Positions 1 through 8,937 of a DNA stretch of 64,000 bases are shown in pieces. Every line of letters begins with the position of its first letter. Position 1 is the first letter of the stretch. Made by a program: the position numbers and the translations under genes. This DNA is from Alkalihalobacillus sp047302405 (GTDB lineage: Bacteria; Bacillota; Bacilli; Bacillales; Bacillaceae_D), in NCBI RefSeq assembly GCF_047302405.1, contig NZ_CP154853.1:4340001-4404000 (forward strand), given 5' to 3'. The notes under the pieces were generated by a model, which saw only the letters and a list, made by a program, of their open reading frames with translations, searched no databases and was not told the origin of the DNA.

Positions 1-749
1 TCATCCCATACAACCGAGTGAACACCTAGTATAGGCTTCCAATGAAATTTAACAAAGTGAGCTTGTCCTTCTTCATTGATTAAACGAAATGTGTGAACAC
101 CAAAACCTTCCATCATTCGATAGCTTCTCGGTATCGCTCGGTCGGACATTGTCCACATCACCATATGGGCTGTTTCTTGGTTGTTTGCGACAAAGTCCCA
201 AAACGTATCGTGAGCAGAGGCGGCTTGTGGGATTTCATTATGGGGTTCAGGTTTAACCGCATGAATCAAATCGGGAAACTTCATCGCGTCTTGGATAAAA
301 AAGACGGGGATGTTATTTCCGACTAAATCATAGTTGCCTTCCTCTGTATAAAATTTGGTCGCAAACCCTCTGGCATCACGAGCGAGTTCACCTGAACCTT
401 TTGAGCCCGCAACTGTAGAAAAACGTACAAATACAGGGGTTTTTGTATGAGGATCTTGTAAGAATTTAGCCTTTGTATAACGTTTCATAGATTCATAGAC
501 TTCAAACTCACCATGGGCACTAAAGCCACGGGCATGAACGATTCTTTCTGGAATTCGTTCATGATCAAAGTGGGTCATCTTTTCTCGGAAGTGAAAATCT
601 TCCATGAGAGTGGGTCCACGTTCACCAGCCTTTAGCGAGAATTCATCTTCAGAAACTTTTAACCCTTGATTCGTAGTCATATGTTGACCGCTATCTCGCA
701 CTCGATAGGATTCTAACTGTTCATCCTTTTGATCTCGTTTGCTTTTCAT
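1..749 (-). CDS. katE: Catalase, KatE/clade-type monofunctional haem catalase (5' part only)
   Basis: Haem catalase that breaks down hydrogen peroxide in the cytoplasm. Only the first ~249 codons are inside the window; the gene runs off the left edge. The N-terminus carries the catalase core signatures, including RGPTLMEDFHFREKMTHFDH with the distal active-site histidine region, FVRFSTVAGSKGS, ARGFATKFYTEEGNYD and NNIPVFFIQD. The N-terminal extension before the core resembles the large B. subtilis KatE type. The start is the ATG at 749, preceded by a strong AAGGAGGA site. A SigB-like promoter lies upstream. The small ORFs on the other strand are shadows. The family is certain; the katE rather than katX assignment is an inference from the N-terminus. 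Confidence 0.9.
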   Translation of the reverse strand, partial: MKSKRDQKDEQLESYRVRDSGQHMTTNQGLKVSEDEFSLKAGERGPTLMEDFHFREKMTHFDHERIPERIVHARGFSAHGEFEVYESMKRYTKAKFLQDPHTKTPVFVRFSTVAGSKGSGELARDARGFATKFYTEEGNYDLVGNNIPVFFIQDAMKFPDLIHAVKPEPHNEIPQAASAHDTFWDFVANNQETAHMVMWTMSDRAIPRSYRMMEGFGVHTFRLINEEGQAHFVKFHWKPILGVHSVVWD

Positions 750-820
750 GTTTTTCCTCCTTCAGATTAAGTTAAGAAAAAATATTTGAGCTTGAGTGAT
801 TGAAATTACTTAAACACTCT

Positions 821-846
821 CTTCCCGAGCAAAAGTGAAAATAAAC
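821..846 (-). promoter_or_regulatory. Candidate SigB-type promoter of the catalase gene
   Basis: On the minus strand GTTTAT is followed by a 14-base spacer and GGGAAG, close to the general-stress SigB consensus GTTTAA-N12-14-GGGTAT (5/6 and 4/6). It is about 70 bases from the start codon. SigB control of katE is known in B. subtilis; the site here is a pattern match only. Confidence 0.4.
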
Positions 847-889
847 TATTGGGCGAGATAACTTGACCTTTTTACATAATTGATGAGCT

Positions 890-2296
890 CTAACCTTTCG
901 TTTTCTTTTTACCAAAATAGAGTAATCCAAGCAACAGCCAGCCAAGCATGATAACAAAAGCAATGGTTAGAAATAGCTCAGGGCCTATGGCGATAATTAA
1001 CGGAATGGATGCGGCTGTCACAATTCCACCTCCAACAAAAATATCGAGGAGAAGTTGTTTATAACTAAAGCCTTCCTTGGCAGGTGATTTATTTTCAGGA
1101 TCAGCAAGATTAATAAGAAGTAATCCGGCTGCGCTCAAACCAAGACCTTGTCCAAGATCACCAATGCTTCGTTCGAACCAGTAATCAGGCATTATTTTTG
1201 GTGCGACAAATAGAAAACATAAAACCGTCCAAGTGATAGCGACAATTGACATCAGGATAAACGGAAGGAGATAATCACCAAGCACTGTCAGTGATAAAGT
1301 AGCGATGGCAGAAACGATTAATAAATCAAGGGCAAATCCTTGAATGCGATTAATTAAACCTCGATCTAAAATGGGACGTTTTGTCACTTTATCTAAAGTG
1401 ACCTGAACAATGACTGCTCCAACCATCGCTAGTGGAAATAACGGCATGTTGACAAATAGTTCAATGGAATCTGACCATAAAGCTTCTTCAACTAAGATAA
1501 ACCCCTCTAGCAGCAAGTATCCGATTGCGATCGCGATACCGATATAAGCAAAGTGAACAGTGAACGTCTCGATGACTTCTGATCTAGTCGTTTTTTGACC
1601 GGCAGGGGCCTCACTTTGTTCTTCCTTTTTCAATAAACCTTTCTTTTGCTCTTCTGAAATATCTTCAGGACTTTTTAGAATTTCTGTTTTTCCTTTTCGA
1701 GCAGCCCAATTAATCAAAATCATCCCAATAAAAACACCTGAAAGGACACCAACTGTGGCTAAACCAACAGCAAGATCTCGACCTTCCTCAAAATCAACCG
1801 CAGAAAACGTACCTGAAAGTCCAGCCGCAGTACCATGTCCACCGACAAAGCTTATTTCCAATAAAGCTCCTGCAGCAGGGTTCATATCAAAAATCGGAAC
1901 TAAAATAAAAAGGGCAAGAGCTGCACCGATCACATATTGCCCCCAAGAAAGAAAATGAGAAAAGGTAATTTGAGGACCGGATATTTCCCACATTCTTTTA
2001 AGCGATGGAATCGTGCTACCGATAAATAATGAGGCAAAGATGACACTAATTAATAACTCAGGTAAGGCCTCCCAGACTGTTAACATCTCTTCTGGAAAAA
2101 GCCCTCCTTCTTCCAAATAGTCGATATTTAATAATCCCAGAACTTCAGGACCTAATAACAATCCTATTAATCCAGCTAATACAGAACTTGGGATAAAAAC
2201 AGTTTGTAAAAAAGGGGTAGATATTCGAATCCATTTACCGATCAGTAGTAAAATACCAAGAATGATAAAACTAAAACCAATGACTTCTGCTGACAT
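890..2296 (-). CDS. GltS-family sodium/glutamate symporter
   Basis: Integral membrane protein of 468 residues with about ten to twelve hydrophobic segments, of the GltS (sodium:glutamate symporter) family. The GGHGTAAGLSGTF stretch around residue 150 is the glycine-rich re-entrant region typical of the family. A charged cytoplasmic loop (EDISEEQKKGLLKKEEQ) sits in the middle. The ATG at 2296 has a good AAGGAGG site seven bases upstream. It appears to be a single-gene unit downstream of nothing obvious. It likely imports glutamate or a related dicarboxylate with Na+, which fits an alkaliphile or halotolerant host; the substrate is not proven by sequence. Confidence 0.85.
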   Translation of the reverse strand: MSAEVIGFSFIILGILLLIGKWIRISTPFLQTVFIPSSVLAGLIGLLLGPEVLGLLNIDYLEEGGLFPEEMLTVWEALPELLISVIFASLFIGSTIPSLKRMWEISGPQITFSHFLSWGQYVIGAALALFILVPIFDMNPAAGALLEISFVGGHGTAAGLSGTFSAVDFEEGRDLAVGLATVGVLSGVFIGMILINWAARKGKTEILKSPEDISEEQKKGLLKKEEQSEAPAGQKTTRSEVIETFTVHFAYIGIAIAIGYLLLEGFILVEEALWSDSIELFVNMPLFPLAMVGAVIVQVTLDKVTKRPILDRGLINRIQGFALDLLIVSAIATLSLTVLGDYLLPFILMSIVAITWTVLCFLFVAPKIMPDYWFERSIGDLGQGLGLSAAGLLLINLADPENKSPAKEGFSYKQLLLDIFVGGGIVTAASIPLIIAIGPELFLTIAFVIMLGWLLLGLLYFGKKKTKG

Positions 2297-2379
2297 TTAG
2301 AACCTCCTTTTTAACGTTACCCTTAACCTATTACCGACAAGGTCAAATTTAAAACAATCGTTCATGGTGGTTCTTGAAC

Positions 2380-2460
2380 GTGCGGTGAGGATTCTCCCGA
2401 CTCACCCTCGGAACGTGTAGGGTATGCAGCTGGCGGAATAAGCTAGATGAGCAAAATTTA
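2380..2460. repeat. Remnant of the ACTGAAAAAGT-type dispersed element
   Basis: The stretch reading CGGAACGTGTAGGGTATGCA followed by GCTGGCGGAATAAGCT matches, on the opposite strand, the arm of the element nested at 37685-37965. The terminal repeats are missing, so this is a decayed copy. It occupies most of the 349-base gap between the glutamate symporter and the DUF4358-like gene; the rest of the gap shows nothing clear. Confidence 0.6.
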
Positions 2461-2645
2461 TTCTAAAGAACAGTTGTCCTCCGTTTCTTTTTTTGCTGCA
2501 AGTCGGGAGAATCGCTAGGCACTTGAGGAAGTATAGCGATGGTTTGAAAAGGACAAAAAAATAAGCTCATTTTTTGAAACCCGCTTCATTTTGTAGGCGT
2601 TAAATAGTTATATAAATGAATGAAAGTGAGCAAAGGGAGGACATC

Positions 2646-3212
2646 ATGAAAAATTTTTTACGCTTATTAACAATGGCTCTACTTGTTTTTACTTTAATTG
2701 GTTGTAACAGTGGAGATAATGATGGAGGAGACAACCAGTCGGGAGAAGCCTCATTAGAAGATATCTTTTCAAGCATTAAAGACCAGATTGCCGAGGATTT
2801 ACAGGAGGCTGGTTTAGGGGAAGGTGTTTATGTAGATGGTCAACTGCAAATGTATATGGAGACTAACTTAACGGATGAAATGGCAACAGAGGACCCGCTT
2901 GTAGAAATGTTACTTGAAAATATGAACATCGATGCTTCTCAATTAGCGAATGGTTACGTGCTCCAAGCGGCAATGAATGTGAATTCGGATCAAATTATTT
3001 TATTAGAGGCAGCAGATGAAACAGAAGTTGCCGCTTTACAGGAAGGTTTAGAGCGAGAACTCGAAAATCAACATCGAATCTGGGAGTCTTATTTACCAGA
3101 CCAATACGAAAAGGTGAAAAATAATATTATCAAAGTAGAAGGTTTGTTTATTCTTTATGTCACATATGATGATGCAGAAAAATTAGAAGCGATCTTCGAG
3201 GAACATTTATAA
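2646..3212 (+). CDS. Lipoprotein, DUF4358-like
   Basis: Secreted lipoprotein of 188 residues. The signal sequence MKNFLRLLTMALLVFTLIGC ends in a lipobox (LIGC), followed by an acidic, glycine-rich linker. The rest resembles DUF4358, a domain often encoded beside MBOAT and DHHW proteins, as here. I chose the ATG at 2646 over the upstream in-frame ATG at 2616 because AAAGGGAGGA sits just before it and the signal peptide then begins normally. A terminator-like hairpin separates it from the MBOAT gene. No enzymatic residues are recognisable. A role in the same envelope acylation pathway is inferred from context only. Confidence 0.75.
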   Translation: MKNFLRLLTMALLVFTLIGCNSGDNDGGDNQSGEASLEDIFSSIKDQIAEDLQEAGLGEGVYVDGQLQMYMETNLTDEMATEDPLVEMLLENMNIDASQLANGYVLQAAMNVNSDQIILLEAADETEVAALQEGLERELENQHRIWESYLPDQYEKVKNNIIKVEGLFILYVTYDDAEKLEAIFEEHL

Positions 3213-3221
3213 AAAAGGGGA

Positions 3222-3254
3222 GAAAAGGTGCATACTGCATGTGCCTTTTTCTGT
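3222..3254 (+). terminator. Rho-independent terminator or attenuator after the DUF4358-like gene
   Basis: The inverted repeat AAAAGGTGCA / GCATGTGCCTTTTT with a short loop is followed by CTGTTTT. It would separate or attenuate the downstream MBOAT/DHHW genes. Confidence 0.65.
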
Positions 3255-3319
3255 TTTAAAGGGGATTGTTTTATTGTGCAGGAGACTGTACATACACGGG
3301 AATAGTATGGGGTGATCCA

Positions 3320-4744
3320 ATGGTTTTTAGTAGCTTAACCTTTTTGTTTTATTTTCTTCCTATCGCATTGGCACTCTATTATTTGTGCCCACGAAAAGGG
3401 AAAAATGCCATTTTATTAGTCGTAAGCTTAATTTTTTACGCTTGGGGTGAACCGATTTATATTTTCTTAATGCTTTTTTCTGCTTTTGTTGATTACTGGC
3501 ATGGGCTTTGGATTGAACGATACCGAGATAATAATAAGAAGAAGGCTAAGTTCGGACTAATTTCTTCTATTATGATTAATGTTCTGATTTTATCCTTTTT
3601 TAAATATGGGGACTTTTTAATCGAGACAGTCAACGGTCTATTTGGCATACAAATCGCCTTGCTTGAACTTCCTTTACCTATAGGTTTATCGTTTTATACT
3701 TTTCGGACGATGTCCTATACGATTGATGTCTATAGAGGTCGTGTTTCTGCTCAAAGAAACCCTCTCACTCTTGCATTATATGTTTGTTTATTTCCACAAC
3801 TCATTGCAGGGCCGATTGTCCGTTATAAAATGATTGCTTTACAGTTGACTGAGAGAAAGTTTCAAGCAACTCAATTTTCGGAAGGAGTTCAATTGTTTAT
3901 CATTGGGCTCGCCAAAAAGGTATTACTTGCTAACAATATTGGTTTACTTTGGAGTGAGGTGGCGGCACAGGACCCTTCAGAGCTATCGATTTTATTAGCA
4001 TGGCTTGGGATCATCGCCTTCGCTTTTTAAATTTATTTTGATTTTAGTGGTTATTCCGATATGGCGATAGGTCTTGGGAAAATGTTTGGCTTTGATTTCC
4101 CGAAAAACTTTCATTACCCGTATGTTGCTAGGAGCATTTCTGAATTTTGGCGTAGATGGCATATGACACTTGGTGCCTGGTTTCGAGATTACGTCTACAT
4201 CCCACTTGGAGGTAGTCAAAACGGAAAATGGAGGCTCTATCGTAATTTATTTATTGTCTGGGGTTTAACCGGAATTTGGCATGGAGCGAGTTGGAATTAT
4301 GCTTTGTGGGGACTGTATTTTGGTGTATTTATTGCAATAGAAAAAGCAGGATGGTTAAAGATTTTAGAAAAAGCCCCAAAATCGTTGCAGCATTTTTACT
4401 TTATTTTTTTCATATTAATAGGGTGGGTGTTGTTCGTATTTGAGGACTTTTCACTTGGTTTTCTTTATTTACAGGCAATGTTTGGTTTATTAGGAAACTC
4501 CATTGTGAATCAAGCCTTTATATATGAGTTTTATCGTCACTTTGTTTTATTGGTCATTATGGTATTAGCGTCGCTCCCAACTTGGACCTTTATTTCAGAA
4601 AAAATGAGCCGTTTTAAAAGTCGTCAGTCGGTAAAGTGGTTAATTGAAGCGGCTTCGCTTTTTTATTTATTTTTTCTTTTGTTTTTATCAACGGCTTATT
4701 TAGTGAGTGAATCGTTTAATCCGTTCCTTTATTTCCGATTTTAA
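3320..4744 (+). pseudogene. MBOAT-family O-acyltransferase (AlgI-like), interrupted by one in-frame stop
   Basis: This encodes a membrane-bound O-acyltransferase of the AlgI/PatA type, which passes acyl groups across the membrane for transfer to an envelope polymer. Reading through one stop gives a 474-residue protein, the normal family length. The start is the ATG at 3320 behind GGGGTGAT. The catalytic histidine region GIWHGASWNYALWG is near residue 320, after the stop. The TAA at 4028-4030 falls in the conserved stretch IIAFAF-stop-IYFDFSGYS, where relatives usually have glutamine (CAA), so a single C-to-T change explains it. Frame is kept on both sides and no other damage is seen. This implies a very recent nonsense mutation, a sequencing error or suppression. 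The DHHW gene follows 11 bases later. Confidence 0.8.
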
Positions 4745-4755
4745 GGAGGTGGAAG

Positions 4756-5871
4756 ATGGAAAGGGTTCGAATTGCTTTATTCGTATTGTTTATATCGGGT
4801 TTGTTACTTTGGAATCTTTTTAGTGAAAGTCGCCATTTTTCTGAATTAGAAAATCGTTATTTAGCACAAAAGCCGTCATTTTCCTATACTCGGTTAGTGG
4901 ATGGTCAATTTACGAGTGAGATCGAAACATATGTAACGGATCAGTTTATTTGGAAGGATTTGTGGATGATCACACAGGCAAATGTAGAGTACTGGACAAA
5001 TAAAAAAGAAAGCAAAGGAATTTATTTTGGGGCTAATCAGTATTTATTGGAAGCGTATGCTCATTCTTCTGAACAATTTCAAAAAAACCTTGAGTATTTG
5101 TCTTATTTCGCCCAAAAGGCAGAAGGGATACAATCGTATGTATTTCTAGCCCCTACTTCCATTGAAATGTATCCAGAGTTGTTGCCAAGCTTTGTTATCA
5201 ATGATTCACAGGTAACGGCACAAAGGGATGTTGAAGCTTATTTGGAAGGAGAAATGAATGTCATTAATGGTTTTGAGGTCTTAGCGAAACATAAAGACGA
5301 ATCGATTTATTTTCGTACCGATCATCATTGGACGATGAGAGGGGCCTTTTATGCTTATCAAAAAATTGCCGAGGAAATGAATTTGACACCACATGATATT
5401 CATGATTACAAAATAGAGGAAGTTTCTTCTCAATTTTATGGAACATATGATACAAAAGCTCCTCTCGGTTGGATTCAAGCAGATAAAATTGAAATTTTTC
5501 AATTAATCGATGGTCCACGCTATCAAATTCATTATCCTGACTCAGGTTTAATAGAACATTCCTTTTATGAATGGGATTACTTAAAAAAACGAGATCAGTA
5601 TGGTCTTTTTCTAAATGGTCAGCATCGATATGTAAAAATAAAATCGGATGTAAATAATGGGAGAAAGCTCCTTTTAATAAAGGATTCGTATGCTCATGTT
5701 ATCGCTCCATTGCTTGCAAGTCATTTTGAAGAAATTCATATGGTTGACTTACGCTATTATCGTGATAATATGTATGAGGTAGTAAAAGAGCAAAATATCA
5801 CAGATGTCTTGTTTTTATATAATCATGCCAATTTCTCAATTGACACCAACTTGCTCTGGTTAAAACAGTAG
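4756..5871 (+). CDS. DHHW-family protein (AlgJ/AlgX-like SGNH-type acyltransferase partner)
   Basis: A 371-residue protein with one N-terminal membrane anchor (RIALFVLFISGLLLWNLF) and an extracellular domain. The family motif FRTDHHWTMRG lies near residues 186-196, and KDSYAHVI near residue 310 is the second conserved block. DHHW proteins belong to the AlgJ/AlgX-like group that works with MBOAT proteins to acetylate exopolysaccharide or wall polymers. The ATG at 4756 follows AAGGAGGTGG and the upstream MBOAT stop by 11 bases, so the two are co-transcribed. If the MBOAT gene is truly dead, this protein has lost its acyl donor. The polymer modified is unknown. Confidence 0.8.
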   Translation: MERVRIALFVLFISGLLLWNLFSESRHFSELENRYLAQKPSFSYTRLVDGQFTSEIETYVTDQFIWKDLWMITQANVEYWTNKKESKGIYFGANQYLLEAYAHSSEQFQKNLEYLSYFAQKAEGIQSYVFLAPTSIEMYPELLPSFVINDSQVTAQRDVEAYLEGEMNVINGFEVLAKHKDESIYFRTDHHWTMRGAFYAYQKIAEEMNLTPHDIHDYKIEEVSSQFYGTYDTKAPLGWIQADKIEIFQLIDGPRYQIHYPDSGLIEHSFYEWDYLKKRDQYGLFLNGQHRYVKIKSDVNNGRKLLLIKDSYAHVIAPLLASHFEEIHMVDLRYYRDNMYEVVKEQNITDVLFLYNHANFSIDTNLLWLKQ

Positions 5872-6016
5872 TTGGGGCTTTTGTGATCAAAAAATTTGAC
5901 CATTATCGAAATGTAGAAAAGTAAATCCTTTGAATTCTAAGTTTGAAAGGGCAAAAGATTGGCGAGCCTATAATTAGAATGAGGTCCATTTTGAGGTGGT
6001 ATCGGAGGGTAATATC

Positions 6017-7090
6017 ATGGTAAAACAGTCCATTTATGGGTTAACGATTGAACAGTTAACAGAGTGGTTACTAGAACGTGGACATAAGAAATTTAGAGCA
6101 CAGCAAGTGTGGGATTGGCTCTACCGCAAACGTGTAACGGATTTTTCAGAAATGACAAATGTTAATAAAGATTGTTTAGCGCTATTGGAAGAAAATTTTG
6201 CGTTTGAAACGATGAACGTTCATCTGCAGCAAGAATCAAAAGATGGCACGATTAAGTTTTTATTAAAGCTTGCAGATGGCAATTTGATTGAAACGGTATT
6301 AATGAAGCATAAGTATGGATTATCGGTTTGTGTTACGACACAGGTCGGATGTAATATCGGTTGCAGCTTCTGTGCGAGTGGTTTGTTAAGAAAAAGCCGT
6401 GACCTAACAAGTGGCGAAATTGTGGAACAGATTATGAAAGTTCAACTACACTTGGATACACGTAATAATGATGAGCGTGTGAGTCATATCGTGGTCATGG
6501 GTATTGGTGAACCATTTGATAACTTTACAAACATGGTTGATTTCCTTGAAATTGTGAAGGATCAAAAAGGATTGGCAATTGGTGCTCGTCATATTACCGT
6601 TTCGACAAGTGGAATCGTACCAAAAATTTATGAATTTGCTGATTTGAAATTACAAGTAAACTTAGCGATTTCTTTACACGCTCCAAATAACGAGCTAAGA
6701 ACGCAAATTATGAAAGTGAACAGAGCTTTCCCAATTGAGAAGTTAATGGATTCGGTCGATTATTATTTAGAAAAATCAAATCGTCGGATTACGTTTGAAT
6801 ATATTTTATTAAAAGGAGTTAACGATCAGAAAGAGCATGCTTTAGAGCTAGCTAATCTAATCGGAACTTCACGTCGAAAGTTAACTTATGTGAACTTAAT
6901 TCCTTACAATCCGGTTGATGAGCACGGTCAATATCAACGTAGTGACAACGACGACATCCGCATTTTCTTTGATACATTAAAGAAAAAAGGCATCAACTGT
7001 GGAGTTCGTTTGGAGCACGGTACTGATATCGATGCAGCCTGTGGTCAGCTGCGCAGTAAGCAGATTAAAAAAGAAAAAGTAAAAGCTTAA
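6017..7090 (+). CDS. rlmN: Dual-specificity 23S rRNA A2503 / tRNA A37 methyltransferase
   Basis: Radical SAM enzyme that makes C2-methyladenosine at A2503 of 23S rRNA and A37 of some tRNAs. The protein has 357 residues from the ATG at 6017, chosen because CGGAGGGT precedes it and family N-termini begin near here; an in-frame upstream start at 5996 has no comparable site. The radical SAM cluster CNIGCSFCASG (CxxxCxxC) lies near residue 115 and the GIGEPFDN block follows. The substrate-modifying cysteine pair is covered by CGQLRS near the C-terminus. It is a single gene ended by a strong terminator. Confidence 0.95.
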   Translation: MVKQSIYGLTIEQLTEWLLERGHKKFRAQQVWDWLYRKRVTDFSEMTNVNKDCLALLEENFAFETMNVHLQQESKDGTIKFLLKLADGNLIETVLMKHKYGLSVCVTTQVGCNIGCSFCASGLLRKSRDLTSGEIVEQIMKVQLHLDTRNNDERVSHIVVMGIGEPFDNFTNMVDFLEIVKDQKGLAIGARHITVSTSGIVPKIYEFADLKLQVNLAISLHAPNNELRTQIMKVNRAFPIEKLMDSVDYYLEKSNRRITFEYILLKGVNDQKEHALELANLIGTSRRKLTYVNLIPYNPVDEHGQYQRSDNDDIRIFFDTLKKKGINCGVRLEHGTDIDAACGQLRSKQIKKEKVKA

Positions 7091-7104
7091 ATAGTTCAAA
7101 TAGA

Positions 7105-7145
7105 AGTCGTCTCAAAGGTATTAGACCTTTTGAGACGGCTTTTTG
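7105..7145 (+). terminator. Terminator of rlmN
   Basis: AGTCGTCTCAAAGG pairs with CCTTTTGAGACGGCT and is followed by TTTTT. Confidence 0.85.
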
Positions 7146-7221
7146 GTGCTTAACAACACATGCATTGGGATGATGTATTTTGGATTTGGACGAAGTGACG
7201 GCACCAAAAATGAATAAGGCT

Positions 7222-7413
7222 ACTGAAAAAGTGGATTTCATTCTTTTGTTGGATGAATCACCTGAAAAATTCCATCATGGAAAAAGTCTCATTCTCACCC
7301 ATAAAGGGGAAGAAACTCAAACTATTAGGAGCTTCATTAAATGATCAGTTATGGCCTCTGCTGGAGTAAGCTAAATGCTCCAAACCTATTTCTAACTAAC
7401 AGGACTTTTTCAG
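7222..7413. repeat. Short element with ACTGAAAAAGT terminal inverted repeats
   Basis: A 192-bp segment bounded by ACTGAAAAAGT on the left and ACTTTTTCAG on the right. Its interior matches, in reverse complement, both arms of the element nested at 37685-37965, for example ATTAGGAGCTTCATTAAATG against ATTAGGTGATTCATTAGATG. The GC-rich palindromic core of that copy is absent, so this looks like an internally deleted non-autonomous copy. It fills most of the 430-base rlmN-proC gap. Confidence 0.65.
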
Positions 7414-7456
7414 CGACTTAACACCGAACACATCCCGTCCCCAATAAACGTAGCAT

Positions 7457-7485
7457 TTGAGTTCCTATGTTTCCTATATTACAAT
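7457..7485 (+). promoter_or_regulatory. Candidate SigA promoter of proC
   Basis: TTGAGT, a 17-base spacer and TACAAT lie about 35 bases before the proC start. Confidence 0.55.
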
Positions 7486-7520
7486 GAACTCGCTTAGTGA
7501 ATTAAAGAAGGGGTGCTATT

Positions 7521-8324
7521 ATGAATAAGAAAGTTGGTTTTATCGGCAGTGGCAATATGGCTAAGGCAATGATTGGTGGACTAGTTGAATCAAAAATCAT
7601 TAATCCCGCTAATATATTTGCATCGAATCGGACCATTACAAAATTAGTAGAACTTCATGAAACATACGGTATACAAATCGCCGAGTCGAATGTTGAAGTG
7701 GCTAAAAAGTGTGACATTATCATTCTTTCAATCACTCCTGATCAATATGCATCAGTCATTGATGAAATAAAAGAGGATATTCAAGAGGAGCAGATTATTG
7801 TCCTAATTGCAGGCGGACAATCGATTGCTGCAAATGAAGAGCGATTTGAGCGGCAAGTCAAAATGGCAAAAGCAATGCCAAATACACCTGTGCTTGTTGG
7901 AGAAGGACTAACAGCACTGAGTTTTAATGCATTAATGACAGAGGAAGATAAGCAAGCTATCATTACTTTATGTGAAAGTTTTGGAAAGGCAGAAGTGATT
8001 AATGAAACGTTGATGGATACGGCGAGTGCAGTTGGCGGCTCATCGCCAGCCTTTATTTATATGTACATAGAAGCTTTGGCAGATGCCGCTGTTCTATATG
8101 GAATGCCAAGAGAAAAAGCTTATACAATCGCGGCCCAAGCTGTACTTGGATCAGCGAAGATGGTTTTAGAAACAGGCGAGCATCCAGCTAAACTTAAAGA
8201 TGATGTTTGTTCACCAGGAGGCACGACGATTCAGTCGGTAGCGGCTCTTGAGGAGAGTGGATTCCGCTCAGCGGTCATGCAAGCGATTCATGCCAATATG
8301 GCTAAGCTTGGTGAGGGGAAATAA
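7521..8324 (+). CDS. proC: Pyrroline-5-carboxylate reductase
   Basis: Last step of proline synthesis: NAD(P)H-dependent reduction of pyrroline-5-carboxylate in the cytosol. At 267 residues it has the usual length. The N-terminal Rossmann motif is GFIGSGNMAKAMIGG, and MAKAMPNTPVLVGEG and the C-terminal signature DDVCSPGGTTIQSVAALEE are clear. The ATG at 7521 follows AAGAAGGGG. It is a single gene with its own promoter and a terminator. Bacillaceae often carry several P5C reductases, some for osmotic proline, so the exact paralogue cannot be told. Confidence 0.93.
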   Translation: MNKKVGFIGSGNMAKAMIGGLVESKIINPANIFASNRTITKLVELHETYGIQIAESNVEVAKKCDIIILSITPDQYASVIDEIKEDIQEEQIIVLIAGGQSIAANEERFERQVKMAKAMPNTPVLVGEGLTALSFNALMTEEDKQAIITLCESFGKAEVINETLMDTASAVGGSSPAFIYMYIEALADAAVLYGMPREKAYTIAAQAVLGSAKMVLETGEHPAKLKDDVCSPGGTTIQSVAALEESGFRSAVMQAIHANMAKLGEGK

Positions 8325-8340
8325 CCGGTTATAAGAAATA

Positions 8341-8383
8341 AAAAACGGTCTTATTCTCAAAAAAAGAGCTAAGACCGTTTTGT
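8341..8383. terminator. Bidirectional terminator between proC and the YhfM-like gene
   Basis: AAAACGGTCTTA pairs with TAAGACCGTTTT around an A-rich loop. Both genes converge on it. Confidence 0.85.
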
Positions 8384-8393
8384 TAAGTTCCCA

Positions 8394-8819
8394 TTAAATT
8401 AATTCTTCTATGAACTCCATTAACTTCCGACTCATTTCCTCTGAAATCGTATAAATCGTGTGAGTATCTGTAATGTCCATTAAGGAGCTGAGTTGCCCAG
8501 GTTCTCCTACCCATAAATGGTACCCTTGTTTATCCCCATTTGTATAAAGAACTTCCACATCAAACTCTGATTTTGCCATATTGACGATGCCAGGCTCTTT
8601 AACCGCATTTGAAAAGATTTTTGCGAAAAGCTCAATCGTCTCGACATCGTTAAATTCAGCCAAAAAGTCTGAATTGACATGACCGAAGCCATTTGACGTA
8701 GAGAGACTAACTTTCACTATTTCATTAGCTGCTAATTTATTGTTTTCGTTTGATTGACAACCGAATAAAGGTCCAAATATAAAGGCCATTGATAGAACGA
8801 GTAACATCATTTTTTTCAT
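8394..8819 (-). CDS. YhfM-like lipoprotein of unknown function
   Basis: Secreted lipoprotein of 141 residues. The signal MKKMMLLVLSMAFIFGPLFGC ends in lipobox LFGC. The ATG at 8819 is preferred over the in-frame TTG at 8837 because GGGGGC precedes it and the signal then starts with basic residues. The mature part (KVSLSTSNGFGHVN, AVKEPGIVNMAKSEFDVEV, DTHTIYTISEEM) resembles the YhfM domain of B. subtilis from memory. No catalytic residue is visible. It is a lone gene between proC and a methyltransferase. Function unknown. Confidence 0.7.
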   Translation of the reverse strand: MKKMMLLVLSMAFIFGPLFGCQSNENNKLAANEIVKVSLSTSNGFGHVNSDFLAEFNDVETIELFAKIFSNAVKEPGIVNMAKSEFDVEVLYTNGDKQGYHLWVGEPGQLSSLMDITDTHTIYTISEEMSRKLMEFIEELI

Positions 8820-8937
8820 ATTATTTTTAGCCCCCAAGAGTTTTGCTTTTTATTTAAGTGAGACGTCGCAAATTCTCTTGAGGTTTCATAACTATTGTTT
8901 TCATTTTGACCTATTTTTAGTTACAGCAACTATCCTA

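Noticed and set aside
2616..2645. Earlier start of the DUF4358-like gene
   Set aside because: It would place ten charged residues before a normal lipoprotein signal; the ribosome site lies between the two ATGs.
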